Part shown: positions 29,107 to 37,771 of the stretch, piece by piece
How positions within the stretch are numbered: the first letter of the stretch is position 1
How the letters are laid out: every line of letters starts with the position of its first letter
NCBI RefSeq assembly: GCF_016522075.1
Contig: NZ_JAEHFW010000001.1
Span: forward strand, 1,736,001-1,800,000
Reading direction: 5' to 3'
Length of the DNA: 64,000 nucleotides
From: Mucilaginibacter segetis
GTDB lineage: Bacteria; Bacteroidota; Bacteroidia; Sphingobacteriales; Sphingobacteriaceae
The notes under the pieces: generated by a model
The model's input: the letters and a program-made list of their open reading frames with translations, nothing else
Told to the model about the DNA's origin: nothing
The model's database searches: none
Made by a program: the position numbers and the translations under genes

Positions 29107-29140
29107 TTGAAACAATAAATTCAATCATGAGTTACTTTTG
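29107..29140 (+). promoter_or_regulatory. Promoter of the 733-residue gene (TTG and TACTTTTG)
   Basis: A TTG at 29107-29109 is followed after 23 bases by TACTTTTG at 29133-29140, 20 bases before the ATG at 29161. This fits the Bacteroidetes -33/-7 pattern at the long end of the spacing. The divergent catalase gene probably has its promoter in the same AT-rich gap. Confidence 0.5.
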
Positions 29141-29160
29141 ACGACCAAAGACTTTTTACG

Positions 29161-31362
29161 ATGAGCGCTTTATCACCCTGGGGTGCAGCTGTCCGGGAGC
29201 TTTTTCACGGGCAGGATCTGCCGAGCCGTTTTAGCCGGGAAATTGCGGGTTATACTTTCAGATTGCATCACTTGAATAACGCAATCTGGATCGCCGTCAC
29301 TTGCCCTTTGGGAACGCAGGTTATCCTGCGGCCGGCCTATGTTCCAAACGGGTATTTGGAAATACATCGTGTGCTGAAAGATGAGACAGGCCTAACCCTA
29401 ACCTTGAGATGCCACCTGGGCAAGTATCAGGTTAAAATCGATTTCCCTGACCCTCAAAAGCCATTGATCCGCTATACTACTACCCTCAGACCTTCTGCGC
29501 CATTGCTGCTGCCTTTCTGGCCGCGGGACATGGTTATCACCGGGCCGGATGACAGTGACCGGCAGGCGAAAGGCCGGGTACTGGTCAGCCAGGTGGGTAC
29601 GCGCTCCGGCTTGCAATATATCACACTGGACGAACCGGCCTCAGGCGCCTTGCTATATTTCCAGAACCTGACGGCGCTCAACGATTATGCCGGGGAAACC
29701 GAAACTTCGCTGGGTAATACGGTGGGCGGCAGCTGGCCTGAACTGGGATTTGCCTTACCGCCTACGCTGAAAGGTAAACCCATACCTGCGCATCAGGAAA
29801 TCGTGCTGTCAGATGCCTATATCGCTTTCAGCCCGAATTTGCCTGAAGATGAACCGGAGCAGGCAAAGCAATTTTTGACTTTACTGGCAGACGTTTATCT
29901 GCATTTACCCAGACCGGAAACCCAATATTACGCCTGGCCGGATATGGTAGACAAGGGTTTGCATGACCTGGAGTTCAGCCATGGCTGCTGGTCACATGGC
30001 GCCGGACAGGATTACCTGAATGCCTATGTTGCGGATTACGAAACCCCACCGGAACTGATGGTACAAATGGCGGTATTAATGCCCCTGGTAGACTATTATG
30101 ACTGGAACCAGGCCGATTTGCCTGCTATCCGGAAAATACAAAATGGACTTGACGCATTTTATAATAAGAAACTTAAAACGGTTGTGCGCTTTCTTCCCGA
30201 ACTGGCAAACGAGCTAAGCGGCGAGGAAGAACAGCTGAAACCCGGTGTAATGGATGCCTGGTACCTGCACCATCCGCTGCTTAACCTGGGGCGCATGGCA
30301 CTTCGCGGCGATAGGCAATGTAAAAAGTTGTTTTTGGACTCACTGGATTTTACCATAAAAGTGGCGCGGCATTTTAATTATGAGTGGCCGGTTTTCTACC
30401 ATATGGAAACGCTGGAAGTGGTCAAGGCCGAAACAAAACCCGGTAAAGGTGGCGAGAAAGATGTAGCCGGGCTTTATGCGCTGGTCATGCTGCATGCCTG
30501 GCAGCTTACCAAACAAAATAAATATTTACTGGAGGCCAAACGCGCCGCGAAAAGCCTCCGTGACAAAGGCTTTGACCTGTTTTACCAGGCCAACAACACG
30601 GCTTTCGGCGCCAATGCCATGCTGTGGCTGTACAAGGAAACCAAAGACCGACAATACCTGGACCTGGCCTATGTTTGTCTGGCGGGTATCTTTAAAAACA
30701 TGCAGCTTTGGGAATGTAAATACGGGTATGCCAAACATTACCCTACCTTTTTTGCAATGTTTCCGCTGAATGATGCACCCTATACGGCTGCTTATGAGGA
30801 ACAGGAAGTGTTTGCGGCTTTTCACAACTTGCTGCTGTATGCGGATGGCGAGGACATTCTGCCGGCGGTGAATATACTGGTCCCCGAGTTCCTGAAGTAT
30901 GTGGTGAACCGGGCACCCTTTTACTACCCACCCAACCTGCCGAGGGAAATGCTGTCCGATAAGGTAAAGACCGGACAGGTGGACCCTAAGCTTTGGATCG
31001 CCATCGAAGATATCCACGACGGCTGGGAACAATCAGGAACGGTAGGACAGGAGGTTTATGGGGCGGGCGTGGCCTTCGGGATCATCCCCCGGCATTATTA
31101 CCGGGTGCCCGGTGAGGACTTTATGGTCTATGTGGAATATCCCACCTCGGGGCACCAGCATCGGAAGGGGCAACTGGGCTTTAATGTTAAAGGTGATGAG
31201 CGGTTCAGCTGCCGGATGCGCATCTTAAAAACATCAAAAAAGGCATTGCCGAAATTGACCGTAAAAAGCAAAGCCGGTAAAATCAGCGGCAAGAAAATAA
31301 AGGACGGTCACCTGGAATACATTATCACGGGCAATAGTTTCCTTCAAATCAACTGGTCATGA
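29161..31362 (+). CDS. Large unrecognised protein with probable (alpha/alpha)-toroid domain
   Basis: A 733-residue cytosolic protein with no signal peptide. Residues 1-240 are beta-rich. From about 250 to 640 there are repeated helical hairpins with aromatic and acidic residues (FSHGCWSHGAGQDY, KPGVMDAWYLHHPLLNLGRM, YEWPVFYHMETLE, NNTAFGANAMLWLYKETKD), the style of six-hairpin glycosidases or related alpha/alpha toroids. The last 100 residues are basic. I do not recognise a named family. It forms an operon with the iron-permease-like gene (ATGA overlap), and GH130 lies nearby, so carbohydrate processing is possible. Confidence 0.6.
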   Translation: MSALSPWGAAVRELFHGQDLPSRFSREIAGYTFRLHHLNNAIWIAVTCPLGTQVILRPAYVPNGYLEIHRVLKDETGLTLTLRCHLGKYQVKIDFPDPQKPLIRYTTTLRPSAPLLLPFWPRDMVITGPDDSDRQAKGRVLVSQVGTRSGLQYITLDEPASGALLYFQNLTALNDYAGETETSLGNTVGGSWPELGFALPPTLKGKPIPAHQEIVLSDAYIAFSPNLPEDEPEQAKQFLTLLADVYLHLPRPETQYYAWPDMVDKGLHDLEFSHGCWSHGAGQDYLNAYVADYETPPELMVQMAVLMPLVDYYDWNQADLPAIRKIQNGLDAFYNKKLKTVVRFLPELANELSGEEEQLKPGVMDAWYLHHPLLNLGRMALRGDRQCKKLFLDSLDFTIKVARHFNYEWPVFYHMETLEVVKAETKPGKGGEKDVAGLYALVMLHAWQLTKQNKYLLEAKRAAKSLRDKGFDLFYQANNTAFGANAMLWLYKETKDRQYLDLAYVCLAGIFKNMQLWECKYGYAKHYPTFFAMFPLNDAPYTAAYEEQEVFAAFHNLLLYADGEDILPAVNILVPEFLKYVVNRAPFYYPPNLPREMLSDKVKTGQVDPKLWIAIEDIHDGWEQSGTVGQEVYGAGVAFGIIPRHYYRVPGEDFMVYVEYPTSGHQHRKGQLGFNVKGDERFSCRMRILKTSKKALPKLTVKSKAGKISGKKIKDGHLEYIITGNSFLQINWS

Positions 31363-31823
31363 AAAATAAAACTTATTTTTTTGAGCGCTTCGCCAATTGG
31401 GCCACGGCGGCTACCGGCAGCTCGGCTGCGTTTCTTACCGCGGCGGCCGTGGTAGTTGCCTGGGCGGTCACCGGCCCCATATTTAACTATTCTGAAACCT
31501 GGCAGTTGGTGATCAATACCGGCACCACGATTGTGACCTTCCTGATGGTTTTCCTGATCCAGAAGTCGCAAAATAAAGATTCAAAAGCCCTGCATTTGAA
31601 ATTGAACGAATTGCTGGCTTCCCACGAGGGCACGAGCAACCGCATGGTGAATATTGAAGACCTGACCGAGGAGGACTTGGATCAACTGCATAAGTTCTAC
31701 CTCCGGCTGTCTCAGCTGGCACAAGAGGAAGGTAACCTCACTACGACCCACTCTATCGATGCGGCGAACCAAAATCATCTACGTAAATCCCAACGCTTTG
31801 CCCAAAAAAAGGAAAAGTCCTGA
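31359..31823 (+). CDS. Low-affinity iron permease-type membrane protein
   Basis: A 154-residue protein matching the low-affinity iron permease family: FFERFANWATAATGSSAAF and two membrane helices (AAAVVVAWAVTGPIF, INTGTTIVTFLMVFLIQ), followed by QNKDSKALHLKLNELL and an acidic cytosolic tail with many Glu/Gln. Bacterial members have two helices and unproven transport activity. It is coupled to the preceding gene by an ATGA overlap. Confidence 0.85.
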   Translation: MKNKTYFFERFANWATAATGSSAAFLTAAAVVVAWAVTGPIFNYSETWQLVINTGTTIVTFLMVFLIQKSQNKDSKALHLKLNELLASHEGTSNRMVNIEDLTEEDLDQLHKFYLRLSQLAQEEGNLTTTHSIDAANQNHLRKSQRFAQKKEKS

Positions 31824-31920
31824 ATGCTCATAGAGATGACAGCTTTGTGATATACAGACTCGGTAAGCTGAAACAATGCCAGCGCTGTTGCCGACCTTTT
31901 CAACATAATTGAACAGAGAA

Positions 31921-33849
31921 CTATCTTAAAGCGCAGGGCATGGCAACGAAAAAGGTACTGCCCCTGCCTTCTTCACTCTCCAGCCAGATCCGGCCCCCAT
32001 TGGCCTTCACAAAATCCTTGGTCAGCAGCAGGCCGAGTCCGCTGCCTTTTTCCTTTTGTGTGCCGAAGCTGACTTTCAGGTTACCGGACAGAAAGATGGC
32101 CTGCTGGTCGTCGCTTATCCCTACGCCCTGATCGCTCACGGCGAACACTACTTCAGGTGCCTGTTTTTCAGCCTTGGCACCCACAGCGACCACCCCGCCC
32201 TCGTAACTGAACTTGATCGCGTTGGACAGCAGGTTGCGGATAATAAATTCGAAGTGATTGGCGTCAGCATGCAGCAGCAGGTTTTCCGGCAAATTGTTTT
32301 CGATCCGGATCCCTTTGAGCGCGGCCTGCTGGCCAAGCAGGTGCACACAGCGCTCTACCACCGGTTGCGGGTCGAAATCCACCGGCTGCACCGTTACGCC
32401 ACGGAGCTGGGCCTTACCCCATTCAAACAAGGCCTGGAGGAGTTCCAGCGAAGCGGCCGTCTGTTTGCGCAATTCCCGCACCATCACCTTTAGTTCGTCG
32501 GGCGGCAATTCTTCCGTTTCCATCAGTTCAAACAACTGGGCCGCACTTGCCGCCGGGCCTTTCAGGTCATGCCCGATCACAGAAAACAGCGTATCTTTTA
32601 CCCGGTTGGAAGCGCGCAGTTCGGCGTTGAGGCGACGGCTCTTACGAAGATAACGCCAGAGCAGCACAAGGAACACGGCGATCACCAGGACCACCAGTGC
32701 GCCGCAGCCCAGCAGCCACCTTTCCAGCCGGTTGATATGCTGCAGGTTGCTGACTTTTTCTTCGGAACTTTCCAGCGCATAACTGTTTTCCAGTGCGTTA
32801 ATCTCCTTAACCGTGTCCGTGCGCAGCAGGCTGTCCACCAGCCGGTGCTGTTCTTCCAGCGCGTTCATGGCCTCACCGTAATTTTTTTCCTGCCGGTAGA
32901 CCGCCGCCAGCGCGGCATAGATACGGGCTTCCAATTGGGGTTGCCGCAGTTTTTCCGCCAGCACTAAAGCCTGTTTCAGGTCAGTAATGCTGCTTTTCGC
33001 ATCGGTCTGCTTCAGGATGCCGGCAATATGGAGCAGCGCTTCCGCCTGCTCGTCCGCTTGATGCTGCCGGCGCGCCTCTGCCAGCGCCTGTTTATAAACG
33101 GCCAGCGCCCTTTTCTCCTCGTGTTGCTGCTCCAGGATTTCGCCTTCTGCATTCATCAGGTGCACGGCCGTTTCCGGCAGACCCTCCTGCAGGCTGTCGC
33201 GGATGCCGCTGCGAAAATAATGCATGGCGGTAGCGGTGTCCCCTTTGGCCTCGTAAAGCCGGCCGACGGTTTCGAGCAAACTGTAATACGCTTCCGGACG
33301 GTGTTCACGGTGCTCATATTGCGCCAGCGCCCGCAGGTAATGACTGATAGCTTGTTCCTGCCTGCCTTTTTGCTGGGCGGCTTTGCCCATCGCGATATAG
33401 GTCGTGATGATCCCGCTGCTGTCACGGCTGTCGCGGTAATACTGCATGGCGCGGCCGAAATCAGCGGTGTCGGCGTCCAACAGGCCAAGGGCATCATAGG
33501 TGCGGGCTACGCCACCTGCATCATGCTGCCTGCGGAAAAGTCCCAATGCCTTATTGTAAAATTGCCGGGCCAGATCGGTGTGGTGATGCCGCATGTTCAC
33601 TTCACCCAGTTGCAGCAACAGGTCGGCCAGGAGCGTTTCTTTTTTCGTCTTTTCGGCCAATGTTACCCCCAGCCCGGCGTAATAGACCGCTGAATCCGGC
33701 TGTTCTTTTTCAAACTGGCGGCTGAGGGCCAGGTAACGCCTGATCTGCCCGGTGGCATCGCCGGACTGGGCGAACGCACAGGGCATCCAGTACAAACAAA
33801 GCGCGGAAAGAAGTAAGTGGAGGCTTCTCATTCGGAACAATTTACACAA
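31921..33849 (-). CDS. TPR-containing sensor histidine kinase
   Basis: A 642-residue membrane kinase. A signal peptide ends near AFAQ (residue 28), then tetratricopeptide repeats fill about residues 35-340, a single membrane helix lies at about 377-399 (LLGCGALVVLVIAVFLVLLW), and the kinase core follows with the H-box IGHDLKGPAA, N-box NLLSNAIKFSY, and GVGIS and GSGLGLLL motifs. The HDLKGP variant of the H-box is typical of Bacteroidota TPR kinases. No partner regulator is next to it. Confidence 0.9.
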   Translation of the reverse strand: MCKLFRMRSLHLLLSALCLYWMPCAFAQSGDATGQIRRYLALSRQFEKEQPDSAVYYAGLGVTLAEKTKKETLLADLLLQLGEVNMRHHHTDLARQFYNKALGLFRRQHDAGGVARTYDALGLLDADTADFGRAMQYYRDSRDSSGIITTYIAMGKAAQQKGRQEQAISHYLRALAQYEHREHRPEAYYSLLETVGRLYEAKGDTATAMHYFRSGIRDSLQEGLPETAVHLMNAEGEILEQQHEEKRALAVYKQALAEARRQHQADEQAEALLHIAGILKQTDAKSSITDLKQALVLAEKLRQPQLEARIYAALAAVYRQEKNYGEAMNALEEQHRLVDSLLRTDTVKEINALENSYALESSEEKVSNLQHINRLERWLLGCGALVVLVIAVFLVLLWRYLRKSRRLNAELRASNRVKDTLFSVIGHDLKGPAASAAQLFELMETEELPPDELKVMVRELRKQTAASLELLQALFEWGKAQLRGVTVQPVDFDPQPVVERCVHLLGQQAALKGIRIENNLPENLLLHADANHFEFIIRNLLSNAIKFSYEGGVVAVGAKAEKQAPEVVFAVSDQGVGISDDQQAIFLSGNLKVSFGTQKEKGSGLGLLLTKDFVKANGGRIWLESEEGRGSTFFVAMPCALR

Positions 33850-34014
33850 CTTTTACGAATCCGGCGGATATTTGTTCAAGCAGGCGCTGCCATCTTCGTA
33901 TTAATATGGTGCAGCACACCATTTCCGACATGGCCTCCAACTGATTTGTTTATGATGTCCAAACAACGCTTGGTTGTAAAATGTTTAACACTAAGAAATT
34001 ATTAAAAATTATAA

Positions 34015-34500
34015 ATGGATACACTTCACGCCATCTTCGGTCAGGGGAAGGACCTCGGTATCCTCCAAATGTGTGATCGAGGTATCGCAGTTTTTATCCT
34101 TTCGCTGGTACTGATCCGGATTTCCGGGCGGCGCAGTTTCGCTCTTCGAACACCGCTGGACAATATCATCGTCATCCTGCTTGGCGCGGTATTGAGCCGG
34201 GCCGTAGTGGGTGCATCTCCGTTCGTGCCCGTTGTGGTAACCTGCCTGTCGATCGTCCTGTTGCACCGGGCTTTCGGCTGGCTGATCGCGCGGGGTTACC
34301 GCTTAACCCGGTGGATGGAAGGCGAAAAGATACTGCTGTATGCGGAGGGGCAATTTCTGGATGACCACCTGCGCAGGGCGCTGGTCAGCCGGGAGGACGT
34401 CATGCAGGGAATCCGGAAGACGGCCCTGACCGAAGACCTGAAGCAAATCGAGCGGGTGTATATGGAACAAAACGGGGGAATCACCGTGGTACGGAAGTGA
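34015..34500 (+). CDS. DUF421 membrane protein (YetF family)
   Basis: A 161-residue protein with three N-terminal membrane segments (IAVFILSLVLIRISG, LDNIIVILLGAVLSRAVVG, FVPVVVTCLSIVLLHRAF) and a small cytosolic domain (EKILLYAEGQFLDDHLRRALVSREDVMQGIRK) typical of DUF421/YetF. Function is unknown; relatives are stress-related in Bacillus. The start follows an AT-rich region without a clear Shine-Dalgarno. Confidence 0.85.
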   Translation: MDTLHAIFGQGKDLGILQMCDRGIAVFILSLVLIRISGRRSFALRTPLDNIIVILLGAVLSRAVVGASPFVPVVVTCLSIVLLHRAFGWLIARGYRLTRWMEGEKILLYAEGQFLDDHLRRALVSREDVMQGIRKTALTEDLKQIERVYMEQNGGITVVRK

Positions 34501-34571
34501 GCCGACCTGCTTGAACTTAAAAAACATACGGCATTCTGTCGGGTTATTTCTTTACAACCAAAAAGAATGTT

Positions 34572-34667
34572 ATGGGTAAGCAACATGAAACTATACCGGA
34601 TCAACAGCCGGAAGAATTGCCCCGGCAACCGGAACCGGAACCTAAAAAACCGGAGTTAAGCATTTAA
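34572..34667 (+). CDS. Possible 31-residue Pro/Glu-rich peptide
   Basis: A short ATG frame between the DUF421 gene and the next small gene. The peptide is almost entirely Gln, Glu, Pro and Lys (PEPEPKKPEL) and would be unstructured. Such short Pro-rich proteins are annotated now and then in Sphingobacteriaceae, but nothing in the sequence proves translation. Confidence 0.3.
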   Translation: MGKQHETIPDQQPEELPRQPEPEPKKPELSI

Positions 34668-34679
34668 TTATTAAGAACC

Positions 34680-34916
34680 ATGAATGAAGTTAATCAACCG
34701 TTTGAGCTGCAAATAACCGACCCTAATGGGACGGAGGTATCACTTCAGGTATCTCATGAGTCGGAGACCTTTGATATGGATTACCGGGGGAAGCCGTTGT
34801 CGCTGCTCAATAACGGCGACAACACCTGGAGCTCACTTAAAGGAGCGCTGGACCAGGAAACCGTCAACCTGATCGGCGCCGCTATTGAGCAGTATTACCG
34901 GCACCTGAAACCCTGA
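34680..34916 (+). CDS. Small conserved hypothetical, 78 residues
   Basis: A cytosolic, beta-rich acidic protein (MNEVNQPFELQITDPNGTEV start, ending IGAAIEQYYRHLKP). The overall pattern of a hydrophobic first strand, a Gly/Asn-rich middle with a Trp, and a C-terminal helix resembles the 75-residue protein at 40130-40357, and both begin MNE. I know no function. It stands alone, downstream of the Pro-rich small frame. Confidence 0.6.
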   Translation: MNEVNQPFELQITDPNGTEVSLQVSHESETFDMDYRGKPLSLLNNGDNTWSSLKGALDQETVNLIGAAIEQYYRHLKP

Positions 34917-34949
34917 GTTTGCTTCCGGTGATTCCGTACTAAAATCCAG

Positions 34950-35972
34950 CTATCGCCAGCCCAGGCCGGGAGCGACATGCTCCAGGATCGCCGACAAGAC
35001 ATGAACATTATAGTTGACCCCCAGGGTATTGGGAATTGTTAATAAGAGGGTATCCGCTTCCTGTATCGCTTCGTCCTGCGCCAGCTCCTTGATGAGCTGA
35101 TCGGGTTCGGCGGCATAACTCCGGCCGAAGACCGCGCGTTGCGTAGGTTCGATATAACCGAAGCTGTCGGCTGATTTGCCTTGCTGGCCAAAATAATACC
35201 GGTCCTGATCGCTGACCAGGGCAAAAATGGAACGGCTGACCGAAACCCGGGCTTCACGGGTGTGGCCGGCCTTTTTCCAGGCTGCCTTGTAAGCCCTGAT
35301 TTGTCTGGCCTGCTGGATATGAAAGGGCTCGCCGCTTTCGTCGAACTTCAGCGTGGAACTTTGTAAATTCATGCCTTGCGCTGCCGCCCAGGCCGCAGTG
35401 GCGTCAGAAGCGGCGCCCCACCAGACGCGTTCCCGCAGTCCTTCCGAATAAGGCTCCAGGCGCAGCAGGCCCGGCGGATTAGGGAACATGGGCTGCGGGT
35501 TGGGCCGGGCAAAGCCAGACCCGTCCAGTCGTTCCAAAAATTCCAGGGCTTTTCTTCGCCCCATATCCGCATCCGTTTCGCCCGCGTCGGGCGCATAACC
35601 GAAATAACGCCAGCCTTCGATCACCTGTTCCGGCGAACCCCGGCTGATGCCCAGTTGCAAACGCCCGCCCGCGATCAGATCCGCTGCACCGGCGTCCTCT
35701 ACCATATACAGCGGATTTTCATAGCGCATATCGATCACGCCGGTCCCGATCTCTATCTGATGGGTTTTAGCACCGATGGCCGAAAGCAGGGGAAAGGGTG
35801 AAGCCAGTTGGCGCGCAAAGTGATGCACCCGGAAATAGGCGCCGTCCAGGCCGATTTCCTCGGCGGCCACCGCCAGGTCGATCGATTGCAATAAGGTGTC
35901 GCCTGCTGTACGGGTCGCATAGGAGGGGTGATCAGACCAATGACCAAAAGATAAAAAGCCGATTTTCTTCAT
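34950..35972 (-). CDS. LLM-class flavin-dependent oxidoreductase
   Basis: From the ATG at 35972 (MKKIGFLSFGHWSDHP) the protein has 340 residues with a bacterial luciferase-like TIM barrel. Recognisable parts are HHFARQLASPFPLLSAIGAKT, IEIGTGVIDMRYENPLYMVEDAGAADLI, and LQLGISRGSPEQ. It would use reduced FMN to oxidise an unknown substrate. A GGAAAAC ribosome site and a TATCTTTG element upstream both favour this start over the frame from 36011. Confidence 0.88.
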   Translation of the reverse strand: MKKIGFLSFGHWSDHPSYATRTAGDTLLQSIDLAVAAEEIGLDGAYFRVHHFARQLASPFPLLSAIGAKTHQIEIGTGVIDMRYENPLYMVEDAGAADLIAGGRLQLGISRGSPEQVIEGWRYFGYAPDAGETDADMGRRKALEFLERLDGSGFARPNPQPMFPNPPGLLRLEPYSEGLRERVWWGAASDATAAWAAAQGMNLQSSTLKFDESGEPFHIQQARQIRAYKAAWKKAGHTREARVSVSRSIFALVSDQDRYYFGQQGKSADSFGYIEPTQRAVFGRSYAAEPDQLIKELAQDEAIQEADTLLLTIPNTLGVNYNVHVLSAILEHVAPGLGWR

Positions 35973-35989
35973 GGTTTTCCAGTGACGCC

Positions 35990-35997
35990 CAAAGATA
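35990..35997 (-). promoter_or_regulatory. -7 promoter element (TATCTTTG) for the LLM oxidoreductase
   Basis: A TAnnTTTG element on the minus strand 17 bases before the ATG at 35972. It supports the chosen start. No clear -33 element. Confidence 0.45.
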
Positions 35998-36029
35998 GGC
36001 ATTGGATGCACATTCGGGAAAAATTGACA

Positions 36030-36098
36030 TTCACCGGTGAAATTTTTTCATAAAGCCTGCAATTTTTTCAGTGTAAAGACGGCCAGCCTGCGGCTGGC
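36030..36098. promoter_or_regulatory. Palindrome, 10-bp direct repeats and hairpin upstream of Hsp20
   Basis: Three signals lie in the gap between the LLM gene and Hsp20. A perfect 12-bp palindrome TTCACCGGTGAA is at 36030-36041. The 10-mer AATTTTTTCA occurs at 36041-36050 and again at 36061-36070, exactly 20 bases apart. A perfect 7-bp hairpin with a TGC loop (GCCAGCC / GGCTGGC) is at 36082-36098 without a T run. The layout looks like control of one or both divergent genes. It does not match the CIRCE heat-shock operator. Confidence 0.45.
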
Positions 36099-36178
36099 AC
36101 GGTGCTTGAATAAGCAGTTTTAGTTTAATTAATCAATAAGTTTCATTCATTAATTTATTTATTAAGGAGGACAGACCT

Positions 36179-36616
36179 ATGACATTGGTTAAATTTAATC
36201 CCGAAAAACGAAACAATGCCCTGATGCCTTTTGGCGATGTTTTCGAATCCATTTTCAACGACACCTTTTTCAACGATCGGGTGATGACCCGCGTCCCTGC
36301 CGCCAACATCAGCGAAAGTGAAGATCACTTCCATGTAGAAATGGCGGCCCCCGGTTTAAAAAAGGAAGATTTTAAACTGAATCTGGAACGCAACGTGCTC
36401 CAGGTTTCGGTAGAACAAGCCGCAGAACAAAACGATGCGCAAAGGAATTACAGCAAGCGCGAGTATAGCTATACTTCCTGGGTGCGCTCCTTTACCCTGC
36501 CGGAGAGTGCCGATGCCGAGCAAATCGAGGCCACTTATGCCGATGGGATACTGAAGATTGATATTGCAAAACGGGAAGAGGCCAAAGCGGTACGCAGGCA
36601 AATTGAGATCAAGTAA
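36179..36616 (+). CDS. Hsp20 / alpha-crystallin small heat-shock protein
   Basis: A 145-residue small heat-shock protein. The alpha-crystallin domain spans about residues 40-135 (AANISESEDHFHVEMAAPGLKKEDF, then RSFTLPESADAEQIEATYADGILKI with the A-x-x-x-n-G-v-L motif). It would hold unfolding proteins in the cytoplasm. The gene has a strong AAGGAGG ribosome site 8 bases before the ATG, fitting high expression under stress, and a hairpin terminator directly after it. Confidence 0.93.
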   Translation: MTLVKFNPEKRNNALMPFGDVFESIFNDTFFNDRVMTRVPAANISESEDHFHVEMAAPGLKKEDFKLNLERNVLQVSVEQAAEQNDAQRNYSKREYSYTSWVRSFTLPESADAEQIEATYADGILKIDIAKREEAKAVRRQIEIK

Positions 36617-36622
36617 ATTTAT

Positions 36623-36646
36623 GAAAGGCCCGAATCCGGGCCTTTC
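36623..36646 (+). terminator. Terminator hairpin after Hsp20
   Basis: A perfect 10-bp stem (GAAAGGCCCG / CGGGCCTTTC) with a 4-base loop, 7 bases after the Hsp20 stop, followed by AT-rich DNA. It likely isolates Hsp20 from the next gene. Confidence 0.7.
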
Positions 36647-36660
36647 GCTATTATTATATC

Positions 36661-36951
36661 ATGAAAAGTGCGTTTGATTTATGGATCAGCTTTCGCACGC
36701 CGGAGGGTTTCCGGGCCTGCGGACGCTATTTTTTAGGCAACGACCGCGCTTTCGCCGAAACGGTATTTGCCGGCTTGATAGGGCGTGACGATGCCGATGA
36801 CCAGGCGGTACTGCACCTTGACCTCATGGAGACCAGCGGCGATCTGCCTGTAAGGGTCAAAACGATCAGTTGTAAACTGAGCGAACTCTGTGCGAACTGC
36901 CAGCACATTACCAGGGAACTGTTCCGCGTGTATGCGATTACTTCCGGATGA
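36661..36951 (+). CDS. Conserved hypothetical, 96 residues
   Basis: A cytosolic protein starting MKSAFDLWISFRTPEGF with a compact alpha/beta look and three cysteines in the C-terminal half (SCKLSELCANCQHIT). No family recognised. The CxxC-like spacing (LCANCQ) could bind metal but only three Cys are present in that region. Stands between the Hsp20 terminator and the DUF1275 gene. Confidence 0.6.
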   Translation: MKSAFDLWISFRTPEGFRACGRYFLGNDRAFAETVFAGLIGRDDADDQAVLHLDLMETSGDLPVRVKTISCKLSELCANCQHITRELFRVYAITSG

Positions 36952-36973
36952 GGTATTTTTCCGATATTAGCGT

Positions 36974-37702
36974 ATGCTGCGACATACCGGGAAAAAAAGA
37001 AGTTTTGCACACAACCTGCGCCTGGCGATATTACTTTGTCTGAACGCGGGATTTATCAATGCCGCGGGGTTCATCGCTTTTGCGGTGCTGACGACGAATG
37101 TCACCGGACATGCGGCACTGCTGGCCGTCAACCTGACGTCCCAGGGGTTCCGCGCGGCGCGGATGGTCGCGCTCTGGCTGCTATTGTTCCTCGCCGGTGC
37201 TTTCTGCTCCAGCCTGTATATCGGCAAAGTAGGCCGGGAAAAATCTTTCGCCTACACGGTACCCATTGTGGTCATTATCCTGCTGGTATTGGTTGTCGCC
37301 ATTTTCGGGCATACTTACCGTCACCGGCTACCGGAAACGGAATACTTTGCGGGTAGCTTACTGTTCGCCATGGGTATGCAGAATGCACTGGTCTCCATGG
37401 TTTCCGGTTCGGTGGTACGTACGACCCATCTTACGGGCATGTTCACCGACCTGGGCATCGACCTGTCCGGGGCATTGTTGGCCGGTAAGCCGTCGAATCC
37501 TGCAGCCCGGCGCCGCATCCTGCTGCGATTGACCATCATTATTTTCTTTTTACTGGGTGGTCTGGCGGGCGGTTTTGCTTTCCGGGCCTGGCGTTTTGCC
37601 GCTTTTTATGTGCCCTGCGGCCTGCTGCTGGTGGTGCTGTTTTATGATTACTTTCGGGTACGGGTCAAACGGGTGATCCGGGGCTCCTTGTGGCAGACCT
37701 AA
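36974..37702 (+). CDS. DUF1275 membrane protein (YoaK family)
   Basis: A 242-residue protein with six membrane helices and the DUF1275 signature near the N-terminus (CLNAGFINAAGFIAFAVLTTNVTGHAA) and repeated in the second half (GMQNALVSMVSGSVVRTTHLTGMFTDLG). Function is unknown. It starts 22 bases after the previous gene on the same strand. Confidence 0.88.
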   Translation: MLRHTGKKRSFAHNLRLAILLCLNAGFINAAGFIAFAVLTTNVTGHAALLAVNLTSQGFRAARMVALWLLLFLAGAFCSSLYIGKVGREKSFAYTVPIVVIILLVLVVAIFGHTYRHRLPETEYFAGSLLFAMGMQNALVSMVSGSVVRTTHLTGMFTDLGIDLSGALLAGKPSNPAARRRILLRLTIIIFFLLGGLAGGFAFRAWRFAAFYVPCGLLLVVLFYDYFRVRVKRVIRGSLWQT

Positions 37703-37721
37703 AAAAATATTGTTAACTAAA

Positions 37722-37754
37722 CTTTGAAATGCAAAGTACTTTTTATTAATTTTG
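37722..37754 (+). promoter_or_regulatory. Bacteroidetes-type promoter (TTTG and TAATTTTG)
   Basis: TTTG at 37722-37725, then 21 bases, then TAATTTTG at 37747-37754, 17 bases before the ATG at 37772. Good match to the -33/-7 consensus. It shows that the long upstream frame from 37724 is not the real start. Confidence 0.6.
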
Positions 37755-37771
37755 TCTCATTAATCAAATTA

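Noticed and set aside
36082..36098. Hairpin upstream of Hsp20 as a terminator
   Set aside because: There is no T run on either strand, so it is listed as part of a regulatory region instead.
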